From NCBI GenBank assembly GCA_043721915.1, contig JAYSPV010000081.1:42886-106885 (forward strand): DNA of 64,000 bases. The letters run 5' to 3'. This stretch comes from UBA668 sp043721915. GTDB lineage: Bacteria > Actinomycetota > Acidimicrobiia > Acidimicrobiales > Ilumatobacteraceae. A program made the position numbers and the translations under genes. Below the pieces are notes generated by a model, which was given only the letters and a program-made list of their open reading frames with translations, was not told the DNA's origin and did no database searches. Positions 42,936 to 50,805 of this stretch are shown here, in pieces. How positions within the stretch are numbered: position 1 is the stretch's first letter; each line of letters opens with the position of its first letter.

Positions 42936-42952
42936 CCACCGGCTGGCATACT
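42925..42952 (+). promoter_or_regulatory. promoter of the NicD/NicX-like operon, probably leaderless
   Basis: A consensus -35 TTGACA (42925-42930) and CATACT (42947-42952) are separated by 16 bases. The ATG at 42959 follows after 6 bases, at the expected transcription start. Confidence 0.65.
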
Positions 42953-42958
42953 CGTTGC

Positions 42959-43756
42959 ATGGTCACTGAGGTCGACGGGACACGCTTCGCCTGGCGCGAA
43001 AGCGGCGAAGGCCCGTTGGTCGCGTTGTTCCACGGGCTCGGGGGAAGCCGAACTTCGTGGGAACCGCAGCTGACCGGGCTCAGCGATCAGTGGCGTGTCG
43101 CCGCGTGGGACATGCCCGGCTATGGGCTCTCGCAGCCGTTGGCGGACGAGCCCTATACGTTCCGCGCGTTGGCCGCCGCCGCTGCCGCGTGGATCGCGCT
43201 GCTCGACGGAGAGCCGGCTCACGTAGTGGGCATCTCGATGGGCGGGATGATCGCTCAGTACTTGGCGGCCTACCACCCGCAGTCGGTGCGTTCGCTCACG
43301 CTGATGTCCACCAGCGCACGATTCGGCCTCGACGGGACCATGCCGGAAGCTTGGAAAGCCGCCCGTCTCGCTCCCCTGAACCAGGGCCTCGAGCCGATCG
43401 ACTTCGCAGACCAGGTGCTCCGCGGCATCGCCGGCGAACGGATCAGTGCGGAAGCATTCGCCGAACAACGATCGGCGATGGGCCGCATCACCGGAGCGGC
43501 CCTGCGGAGAAGCATCGGCTGCCTGGTCACCCACGATTCGCAGTTGCTGCTCCCGGCCATCGCCACGCGCGTACTGGTGATGGCCGGCGAGTTCGATACC
43601 GAGACACCGCCCGAGTACGCGCAGCATCTCGCAGAACTCCTGCCGAACGCGAGGCTGGTCATCGTCCCACACGCGGGGCATCTCCTCAACGCCTCGGCAC
43701 CGGAGCAGGTCAACCGGCTGATTGCCGATCATCTCATCGCAGTGGAGGGCAGATGA
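42959..43756 (+). CDS. alpha/beta hydrolase, N-formylmaleamate deformylase (NicD)-like
   Basis: A 265-residue alpha/beta hydrolase. The oxyanion region is FHGLGGSRTSW, the nucleophile elbow GISMGG has S93, the acid lies in MAGEFDTETP and the His in HAGHLLN. NicD, the deformylase after 2,5-dihydroxypyridine ring cleavage in nicotinate breakdown, is of the same fold and length (about 262). The overlap (ATGA) with a NicX-like dioxygenase gene strongly supports a comparable step. Sequence alone cannot exclude other C-N or C-C hydrolases. The transcript is probably leaderless and under TetR control. Confidence 0.85.
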   Translation: MVTEVDGTRFAWRESGEGPLVALFHGLGGSRTSWEPQLTGLSDQWRVAAWDMPGYGLSQPLADEPYTFRALAAAAAAWIALLDGEPAHVVGISMGGMIAQYLAAYHPQSVRSLTLMSTSARFGLDGTMPEAWKAARLAPLNQGLEPIDFADQVLRGIAGERISAEAFAEQRSAMGRITGAALRRSIGCLVTHDSQLLLPAIATRVLVMAGEFDTETPPEYAQHLAELLPNARLVIVPHAGHLLNASAPEQVNRLIADHLIAVEGR

Positions 43757-44793
43757 CCACCGAGTGGCGCTACATCGCAGCGTTCACAGCGCAGTTCCAG
43801 CGTTGTGGGCTGCAGACCGGCGAGACAGTCGCCGTGCTCAGCGAATCGCAGAGCCGTCCAGTGCTCGTGGAGACGGCGCGACTCGCGGCGCAGTCGTTTG
43901 GCGGTCGCGTGTTCGACATCGTCGTACCGACGCCGGCTTCGACTCATCCGGTTCCGATCCGCTCCACCGGCGCCTCCCAGGCGCTCGCCGGTCACGAGGC
44001 TGCCGTCACCGCGCTCGGCGCCAGCGATCTCGTGCTCGACTGCACGGTGGAGGGACTGCTCCATGCCCCCCAGCTGGGCCGGATCCTCGCCGGCGGCGCG
44101 CGGGTACTGATGATCTCCAACGAACACCCCGAAGTGCTGGAGCGCATCGGATGGGACGACGACCTGCCACGCCGTGTCGAGCTGGGCCACCAGTTGATCA
44201 GCCACGCGTCGACGATGAGAGTCACCAGCGCGGTAGGCACCGACCTGCTGGTGCATCTGGCGGGGGCAGCCGCCGCGGGCTCCACCGGCGTGACCAACGG
44301 CCCCGGCTCGATCGCTCACTGGCCCGGTGGACTGGTCGCGGCGTTCCCTGCCGCCCACTCGGTGAGCGGCACCATCGTGCTCGCTCGGGGCGACATGAAC
44401 CTCACCTTCAACGAGCTGGTCCGCTCTCCGGTGACGCTGCACATCGTCGACGATCACATCGAGGCGATCGATGGTGACGGCGCAGACGCCGTACTGTTCC
44501 GCAGCTACCTCTCCGCCTTCGGCGATCGTGAGAGCCATGCCACCAGCCACGTCGGATGGGGCATGAACCAGTTGGCCCGCTGGGACTCCTCGCAGCTGTA
44601 CGACAAACGCGAGACGTGGGGCACCGAGGCGCGCGTCTACGCCGGCAACTTCGTCTACTCCACTGGGGCCAACGAGCTGGCCGGTCGGTTCACCGCCGGT
44701 CACTTCGATCTCCCGATGCGCGAGTGCACCATCACGCTCGACGACCGCGTCGTCGTCGATCAGGGCGTGCTCTGCCCCGAACTGGCCCCCTAG
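43753..44793 (+). CDS. NicX-like ring-cleavage dioxygenase (M29-type fold)
   Basis: A 346-residue protein of the family shared by M29 metallopeptidases and 2,5-dihydroxypyridine 5,6-dioxygenase NicX (about 350 residues), an iron-dependent extradiol-type enzyme. As I recall, NicX binds iron through H265, H318 and D320. Here H266 (TSHVGWGMN) and H317/D319 (AGHFDLPM) occupy nearly the same positions. The coupled upstream NicD-like hydrolase matches the next step of that pathway. The exact ring substrate is inferred; a related N-heteroaromatic or aminophenol-type compound is possible. The next gene begins 9 bases after the stop. Confidence 0.82.
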   Translation: MTTEWRYIAAFTAQFQRCGLQTGETVAVLSESQSRPVLVETARLAAQSFGGRVFDIVVPTPASTHPVPIRSTGASQALAGHEAAVTALGASDLVLDCTVEGLLHAPQLGRILAGGARVLMISNEHPEVLERIGWDDDLPRRVELGHQLISHASTMRVTSAVGTDLLVHLAGAAAAGSTGVTNGPGSIAHWPGGLVAAFPAAHSVSGTIVLARGDMNLTFNELVRSPVTLHIVDDHIEAIDGDGADAVLFRSYLSAFGDRESHATSHVGWGMNQLARWDSSQLYDKRETWGTEARVYAGNFVYSTGANELAGRFTAGHFDLPMRECTITLDDRVVVDQGVLCPELAP

Positions 44794-44796
44794 GCT
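44791..44796 (+). promoter_or_regulatory. -10-like box of the cupin gene, containing the preceding stop codon
   Basis: TAGGCT, whose TAG is the stop of the NicX-like gene, ends 6 bases before the ATG at 44803. This is a possible internal leaderless promoter. Confidence 0.35.
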
Positions 44797-44802
44797 CGGA
44801 TC

Positions 44803-45888
44803 ATGAGCGCACACACCGTCGAGTCCGCCCAGGTGGTGCTGCCGTGCAGCGAACCGATCTCGGCCACACTCAACTTCCTCATCGGTGTCGGGTTCAAGGT
44901 GCGCACGATCGTGCCGGCCGATCACCCACGATTGGCAGTGCTGCAGGGCTTCGGGCTCACGATTCGGCTGGAGGTCGCCAGTGAGGCGCCGCCGGCCAGG
45001 TTGCGGCTGCTCACGACCGGCGGCGAGCCCGGCGAGGTCACCGCCCCCAACGGCACAGTGTTGGAGTTCGTCGCAGCCAATCCTGCGATGGAGATCCCGC
45101 CACTCGTCGAGGAGTTCGTCGTCACCCGCATGCCGACGAGCGAGGACGCGGCCACATCGTTCGGTGAAGGCCGCTCGGGCATGCAGTACCGCGACCTGAT
45201 CCCCAGCCGGCTCGGCGGCCGGTTCATCGCGTCGCACATCCTCATTCCCGACGGCGGCCCAGTGGCCGACTACGTGCACTTCCACAACATCCGCTTCCAG
45301 ATGATCTACTGCTATCGCGGGTGGGTCACGGTTGCGTACGAGGATCAGGGCGAGCCGATGCTCTTGCAAGAGGGTGATTGCTTCCTGCAACCGTCCACGA
45401 TCCGCCATCGCGTGCTCGAGGCCAGCGACCGGATGCAGGTGATCGAGATCGGCTGCCCGGCGGAGCATGAGACGTGGGGCGACCCGGAGACGAGCCTGCC
45501 GACTGGGCTCACACTGCCCGAGCGCGGCTACGGCCCGGACGGTCATCGCTTCGTGTTCCACCAAGCTGCGCATGCGACGTGGGCGCCGTGGAGGATGGCG
45601 GGCTACGAGTACCGCGACACCGGCATCGGCGCGGCCATGGACGGTGTGGCCGGCGTGCGCGTGGTTCGCCCAGTGGGAAGCCCCTCGCCCGTCACGACAC
45701 AGCACGACGGCGAGTTCCTCTTCCACTTCGTGCTCGACGGCGCGATCACCCTGCAGCGTGGCGACGATGTTCCGCTTCGTCTCGGCGAAGGTGATTCATT
45801 CGTGATGCCGGCCCACACGCCGTACACCTTCAGCGAGCCGACAGCAGATGCCCAGCTGCTCGACGTCACGCTGCCGGGCACTCTGTAG
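44803..45888 (+). CDS. VOC-like domain plus bicupin protein
   Basis: The 361-residue protein opens with about 110 residues that look like one glyoxalase/VOC half (CSEPISATLNFLIGVGFKVRTIVPADHPR...GFGLTIRLE). Two cupin domains follow. The first has FHNIRFQMIYCYRGWVTVAYEDQGEPMLLQEGDCFLQP with HxH/E-type metal ligands; the second has HDGEFLFHFVLDGAITLQRGD...GDSFVMPAHTPYTF. Bicupins include gentisate-type dioxygenases and regulators. In this operon it may be a second oxygenase or an isomerase of the ring-cleavage product. The function is not assigned. Confidence 0.75.
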   Translation: MSAHTVESAQVVLPCSEPISATLNFLIGVGFKVRTIVPADHPRLAVLQGFGLTIRLEVASEAPPARLRLLTTGGEPGEVTAPNGTVLEFVAANPAMEIPPLVEEFVVTRMPTSEDAATSFGEGRSGMQYRDLIPSRLGGRFIASHILIPDGGPVADYVHFHNIRFQMIYCYRGWVTVAYEDQGEPMLLQEGDCFLQPSTIRHRVLEASDRMQVIEIGCPAEHETWGDPETSLPTGLTLPERGYGPDGHRFVFHQAAHATWAPWRMAGYEYRDTGIGAAMDGVAGVRVVRPVGSPSPVTTQHDGEFLFHFVLDGAITLQRGDDVPLRLGEGDSFVMPAHTPYTFSEPTADAQLLDVTLPGTL

Positions 45889-45919
45889 ACGGCGGACGGC
45901 GGACGGCTGCCGGCGGGCT

Positions 45920-46834
45920 TCAGGCGTCGAGCAGGGCCAGCACGTCGCCGAGCCACTCGATCGCCGGCTGGGTGATCGGGTCGACCACGAGTTGCAGGTG
46001 AGCGGCGCCGGCGGAAGCGAACGCCGCCAACTGCTCGGCGATGTCGGAAGCCGAGCCGGTGATCGGCCCACCGACGCCCATCGTCGGATCGCCCATCGTG
46101 CGGCCTGCTCCCCCTGGCACCTGCACGTAGACGCAACAGGTTGCCTCCACCTCGTCGGGGTCGCGGCCGGCAGCCTCGGTGCGCCGGCGAACATCGGCCA
46201 CCACCTCGGCAAAGCCCTCCGGCGTGTTGCCGAACAGGCTCCACCAGACGTTCCACTGGTGCACGTGCGGCAAACCGATCGAGAGCATGCGAGGGCTGTT
46301 CGAGCCGAGCATCAGCAGCGGGCCACCCGGTCGCGACGCTGGTGGGTCGACCCGGCAGCGGTCGAGCGCGTAGTACGTGCCGGTGTGAGTGACCTCCTCC
46401 CCCGCCAGCAGGCGGCGGATCAGCCCGAATGCTTCTTCGAAGCGATCGACACGATGGTCGAAGGGGATGCCGAACGCGTCGTACTCCCGTCGGTTCCAGC
46501 CCGAGCCGACGCCGAGAATGAATCGTCCGCCCGAGATGGCGTCCACGGTGGCAGCCATCTTGGCCAGCATGGCCGGTTCGTGGAAACCGAGTGACGCAAC
46601 CAGCGACCCGAGCTGAACCCGGGTGGTGGCCACCGACAGCGCTGCCAGCGAGGTGAACACCTCCCAGGGGCCGCGGACGCTGCCGTCCGGAAGGTCGTAG
46701 AGAAGGTGATCACCCAGCCAGAGCGAATCGAAGCCGACTGCTTCGGCGGCCTGCGCCATCGAGATCAGTTCGGGCCACGGCACGAACCGTTCGACTTCGG
46801 GGAGCTGTACACCGATCTTGCAGGGGCGGGTCAT
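45920..46834 (-). CDS. LLM-class F420-dependent oxidoreductase
   Basis: A 304-residue TIM-barrel protein of the luciferase-like F420 group. AEAVGFDSLWLGDHLL, the conserved SLAALSVATTRVQLGSLVAS, GRFILGVGSGWNRREYDAFG and GGPLLMLGSNSPRMLSI are characteristic. It transfers hydride from F420H2 or to F420; the substrate is unknown. It is convergent with the cupin gene of the NicX-like operon and 9 bases after the SHOCT gene. A TAAGGT box 6 bases before its ATG suggests its own leaderless transcript. Confidence 0.87.
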   Translation of the reverse strand: MTRPCKIGVQLPEVERFVPWPELISMAQAAEAVGFDSLWLGDHLLYDLPDGSVRGPWEVFTSLAALSVATTRVQLGSLVASLGFHEPAMLAKMAATVDAISGGRFILGVGSGWNRREYDAFGIPFDHRVDRFEEAFGLIRRLLAGEEVTHTGTYYALDRCRVDPPASRPGGPLLMLGSNSPRMLSIGLPHVHQWNVWWSLFGNTPEGFAEVVADVRRRTEAAGRDPDEVEATCCVYVQVPGGAGRTMGDPTMGVGGPITGSASDIAEQLAAFASAGAAHLQLVVDPITQPAIEWLGDVLALLDA

Positions 46835-46840
46835 CAGCCC

Positions 46841-46846
46841 ACCTTA
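46841..46846 (-). promoter_or_regulatory. -10-like box of the F420 oxidoreductase gene
   Basis: TAAGGT on minus ends 6 bases before the ATG at 46834 and overlaps the stop codon of the SHOCT gene. Confidence 0.4.
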
Positions 46847-47263
46847 CGAGACGGCGTCGCCCTCGGCCGTGGGCCTGCTGTTCGGTACGAACGGCTCACG
46901 CAACGCGGCGAGCGTGGCGCGGTAGTCGTCGGCCGAGATCTCGCTGCGGGCCAGGCGCTCGGCAAGGATCGCCTCGGCACCGGCTGTCGGAGAGGCGGGC
47001 GGGGCAGCGGCGGGCATGCCGGCGGCGATCGGCGCTGACCGGCGGCTCACGACCAACCACACCGCGAGACCGATGAGCGCGGCCACCAGGGCGACGATGA
47101 TGAAGCCACCAACCATGAACTCCCGGCCGTCATGGTCGAGCACCCGATTGGGCCGTCCGCCCGGACCGGGCCACCCATCACCGTCCTGTGCACTCGCTAC
47201 ACCGGCGACTGCGAGGAAGCCGATCGTGGCGAGCGAGGTTCCGATCATCAGTTTGCGTGTCAT
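46844..47263 (-). CDS. small exported/membrane protein with SHOCT domain
   Basis: A 139-residue protein. An N-terminal signal-like helix (LMIGTSLATIGFLAVAGVASA, possible cut after ASA) is followed by a short Gly/Pro-rich stretch, then a second membrane helix (about 52-72). The cytoplasmic tail ends in a SHOCT module (AEAILAERLARSEISADDYRATLAAL), a short oligomerisation motif. The family role is unknown. I chose the ATG at 47263, where the signal-like segment begins; the open frame upstream lacks recognisable content. The 117 bases upstream show no clear structure. Confidence 0.75.
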   Translation of the reverse strand: MTRKLMIGTSLATIGFLAVAGVASAQDGDGWPGPGGRPNRVLDHDGREFMVGGFIIVALVAALIGLAVWLVVSRRSAPIAAGMPAAAPPASPTAGAEAILAERLARSEISADDYRATLAALREPFVPNSRPTAEGDAVS

Positions 47264-47380
47264 CGAGACTGCTCCTTCGTGAGGCGGCTGATCGCCGCAC
47301 CTCGAACGGTACCCACCGCACGCCGACACGATGGTGAGAGATCGTCGTGAACTCGGTGTGAGCACACCCACGCCGCCCGC

Positions 47381-49754
47381 TCAGGCCAAGATGGCCTTGA
47401 CCGTCGCCTCGACGTAGGGCGAGAGGAACTCGGACGCCGTCGCCGTGATGTGGCTGTTGTCGCGGTACATCAAGATGTTGCCGACAATCACCGGGCACGC
47501 AGTTGCGGTGCACATCCAGTCGCTGGTGGGAACGAAGTCGGCGTCGTACTTCGCGGCGACATCACGCTCGACGGCGAGCCGGCCGGGGCGCACTGCTCCG
47601 TCGCGCGAGTCCATGCAGTTGGGCACGTTCGACAGGTTGCCCGCGAGGCACGTGGGGATGTCCTCCTTCGGCGTCGCCGAGTCACCGAGCAGTAGCAGGT
47701 GCTCCGTCAGCGGTCGCACCTTGGAGACGGTGAGATCGATGCCCTCCTTCCACACCTGATCAGGGTCGCGTCCGGCGGCGGCGCCGACCTGCTTGTACCG
47801 GTACGACGACATGATCACCAGGTCGGGCGCCATGCCCCCGATCAGTTCGATCACCCGCTTGCGCCACACTGCGCAGTCCGTCTCGTTGGGGTCCTTGTCG
47901 GTGGGGATCTCCGCATCGGGACACGCCTTCTTGGTGTGCACGATCAGTCTCCAACCGTTGGCCACCGACACCTTGTGCAGCGCAGGCATCCACTCCGCCG
48001 CGTGCGAGTCGCCGAACAGGACGATGGTGATCGCTCCATTGGGGTCGCCGTAGATGCACTGCTTCGGGTCGTTGTCGCCGACGTCGAGGATGCAGCCGTT
48101 GTCGTAGATCTGCGGAAGGTCCTTGCCCGCACGGTTGAGGCTCGGGGTCAGGTTGCTCGGCACCTTGGACGTGTTCACTGCGTCGGTGAGAACCGGGAGG
48201 TTGGCTGCGAGCAGTGCGGCGAGTTCCGGCGGATTGTCCTTCGAGGCGTCGGCCACCTGCTGCGGCTCGGTGGTGCTCGTGGTGGCCCCGATGGTGCTGG
48301 TGCTACCGGGCACCGTGACGCCGATGGTGGTGACGGGCGGCAACGTCGTTGCCGTGGCGAGCGTGACTTCCGCGGCCACCCCGCCCGCGCTGAGGGATGG
48401 AGGGTTGTTCAGCAGTAGCGCGGCTCCGCCGACACCGATCAGCGCGACCCATGCACCCATCGCAAGGCTTCGCGCCGGCGACAACGACAGTGCGATCGAA
48501 TGGCGCACCGGGTTCTCCACGAGCCGGTAGCTGAGAGCGGCCAGGCCGACGCTGCCGGCCAGCAACGCGAGGCGAGTGGCCACGGGCAACGACTCGATCG
48601 AGCCGCCGTCACCCCACTTGCGCCCCGCCATCACCAACATCGGGAAGTGCCAGAGGTAAATCGCGTACGAGCGTGCCCCGATCCACTGCAGGGCCCGGGC
48701 CTTGAGGATGACCATCGGGCCGTTCGGGGTGTGGCCGGCGTTGATCACCAGCACGGTCGCGGCCACCGGCAGCAGCGCCCAGGCGCCGGGGAAAGAGGTC
48801 GTGGTGTCGAACCCGATGGCGATTGCGAGGACGGCGCCGAGACCGAGCCAGCCGAGAATGGCGGTGAGGTCACGGCCGCAGCGGATCAATCGCCCTCCGG
48901 CGAGGGCCAGCGCCGCGCCGGCCAGCAGCTCCCATGCACGGGCGGGCAGCATGAAGAACGCCCACTGCGGCTGACCGAAGTCACCGAAGTTCGTCAACCA
49001 GACGCACGCCGCGAACGACACGACGAAGCCAACGCCGATGATGGTCGCCAACACAGCCCGCGACACCTTGGCGAAGCGCACCAGTACGAGCAACAGCGAC
49101 GGCCAGACGAGGTAGAACTGCTCCTCGACCGCCAGCGACCAGAAGTGCAGCAACGGCGATTCGCGCAGGCCCTCCGAGAGGTAGTCGATCCCCACCGTCC
49201 AGAATCGGATGTTGGCGACGAACAGGGAGGATGCAACTGCGTCGCGGGCGAGCTCCCCCCTGGGACAGACCGTCGATCAGCCAGCGGCTGGAGAGCAGGG
49301 TGACCACCAGCACCAGCCCGGACGCCGGCAGCAGGCGGCGTGCGCGACGCGCCCAGAAGTTGGAGAGCGAGACGGTGCCGGTGCTTGCCAACTCGCGCAG
49401 CAGAAGGGAGGTGATCAGAAACCCTGACAGCACGAAGAACACGTCGACGCCGATGAAGCCACCGGAGACCACGCCGAACTTGGCGTGGTACACCAGCACG
49501 AGCAACACAGCAATCGAACGCAGGCCTTCGATATCGGGCCGGAAGAGCGCACCCGCGTCGGCGACGCCAAGTGCACGCGGCGGCACGTCCACCGAGGCCC
49601 CGAGAGCGCCTCGCGACATCGGCTCGAGCCCCGCATCGTGGCGCGACCAATCCGCCTTCTTCACGAACCAGACGGCGAACAACGCGGCAAACGCGATGCC
49701 GACGACGACTGATTCCACGGTTGCCGACGTTACCGCAATCGTCCCCTCGCTCAC
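47381..49754 (-). pseudogene. OafA/YrhL-type acyltransferase with SGNH domain, interrupted by a frameshift
   Basis: The N-terminal half runs in one frame from a GTG at 49754 (FRPDIEGLRSIAVLLVLVYH, GGFIGVDVFFVLSGFLIT, WARRARRLLPA). The rest continues in the next frame (ELARDAVASSLFVANIRFW, HFWSLAVEEQFYLVWP, YAIYLWHFP) to the stop at 47381. The switch falls at a run of six C (49255-49260, G on the coding strand). Five G would restore one frame of roughly 790 codons. The C-terminal SGNH esterase domain is intact (FGDSHAAEW, DNSHIT). Both halves keep clean coding character, so this is a recent mutation, a phase-variable tract, or a sequence error. The protein would O-acylate an envelope glycan. 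Confidence 0.8.
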
Positions 49755-49795
49755 CCGTCCGCCGCCGTATCGCGTAGGTGCGAGATAGCGGCGAC

Positions 49796-50692
49796 TTACC
49801 GTTGGATCGCCTCGACGGCGTCCTGCGCAATCAACCGAACGGCATCCTCGAACTCACCCACCGGGGCCATCTCGCCAGCGTCGGCGACGAATGCCAGAAA
49901 GGCCCAGTCGCCGTGCTGGACGATGACGAAACCGGCTTGGGTCAGTGCCCCGTTCTCTTCAATTCGAAAGACCACCAGCACCGCAACCGAATCGTCGGTG
50001 GCTTCCATCTCAACGACTGGCTCTCCCACGAGTTCGCCGGAGCCGTCCTCGCTCATCTCGCAATTGTCTGGGTCGCTCTTGAGTACCTCAGCAAGCCGAA
50101 GTGGCTCCTCGGCCCAGGCGTGAAGCTCGTCGCTGTCGCCGACACCGAAACCGACAAAACCCTGCTCACGACTCGAGTCACCCTCGAATTGCTCGAACCC
50201 GACGATGTCGAGATTGTCGACCCGCGACACCTCGCCACACATCGACGCCGTCAAGTACTTGCTCTCGGGTGCGCCGAACGATGAGACCACTCGGTTTTCG
50301 TTGCGCTCCAAGCCCACCCCACGCACGACCTGGACCCCCGACGCGTCGAGAGCGCTCGAGACATCCGCCGTACCCGTGCTGCCAGCAAACTCCTTGTCGA
50401 CCCCGAAGTCGTCCAGCAAACTGTCAGAGTTGCGAGCAGCTCGAGCTGGCTCGGTCTCGTCGTTCGGTCTCAGGATCGCCACTGCAAGTACGGCGACCAC
50501 GACGGCAGCTACGACCAGTGAGCCGACCTTGAGTGGGCTTTTCCAGAACGCCTTGTGTGGATCGCCGGGCGGTGGCGGAGGGGGTGGGCCGAGCGGCGCG
50601 ATCACCGGTGGCCCCCACACGTCGCCCGCAATCGCCGATTGGGGCACGGCCGGCGGCAGCACTTCTCGTTGAGGTTCGAAGTCTCCGCCCAT
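49796..50692 (-). CDS. hypothetical membrane-anchored protein with proline-rich N-terminus
   Basis: A 298-residue protein of no family I recognise. The first 45 residues are cytoplasmic and proline-rich (PLGPPPPPPPGDP). One membrane helix follows at about 53-75 (VGSLVVAAVVVAVLAVAIL). The remaining 220 residues form an acidic extracytoplasmic domain with two cysteines (SMCGEVSRV and DNCEMSED) that could form a disulfide. Such layouts are common in actinobacterial envelope proteins. The ATG at 50692 is supported by a TAGGGT box 8 bases upstream. It is divergent from the first cyclase-ATPase gene. Confidence 0.75.
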   Translation of the reverse strand: MGGDFEPQREVLPPAVPQSAIAGDVWGPPVIAPLGPPPPPPPGDPHKAFWKSPLKVGSLVVAAVVVAVLAVAILRPNDETEPARAARNSDSLLDDFGVDKEFAGSTGTADVSSALDASGVQVVRGVGLERNENRVVSSFGAPESKYLTASMCGEVSRVDNLDIVGFEQFEGDSSREQGFVGFGVGDSDELHAWAEEPLRLAEVLKSDPDNCEMSEDGSGELVGEPVVEMEATDDSVAVLVVFRIEENGALTQAGFVIVQHGDWAFLAFVADAGEMAPVGEFEDAVRLIAQDAVEAIQR

Positions 50693-50700
50693 TGTGGGCA

Positions 50701-50706
50701 ACCCTA
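50701..50706 (-). promoter_or_regulatory. -10-like box of the anchored protein gene
   Basis: TAGGGT on minus lies 8 bases before the ATG at 50692. Confidence 0.4.
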
Positions 50707-50805
50707 CCGTTCTGAACAGCTGCCCCCGGGCCTGAGTGTCGGCTGACAGGGGCGGACGGACCACAGCGCACGTGTGGGAGACTTCCAGAAGGGAGAAGGG
50801 GGCGA

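Noticed and set aside
43729..45726. 665-codon open frame on the minus strand across the NicX-like and cupin genes
   Set aside because: It is opposite genes with conserved metal ligands; the composition is that of a reverse-complement shadow.
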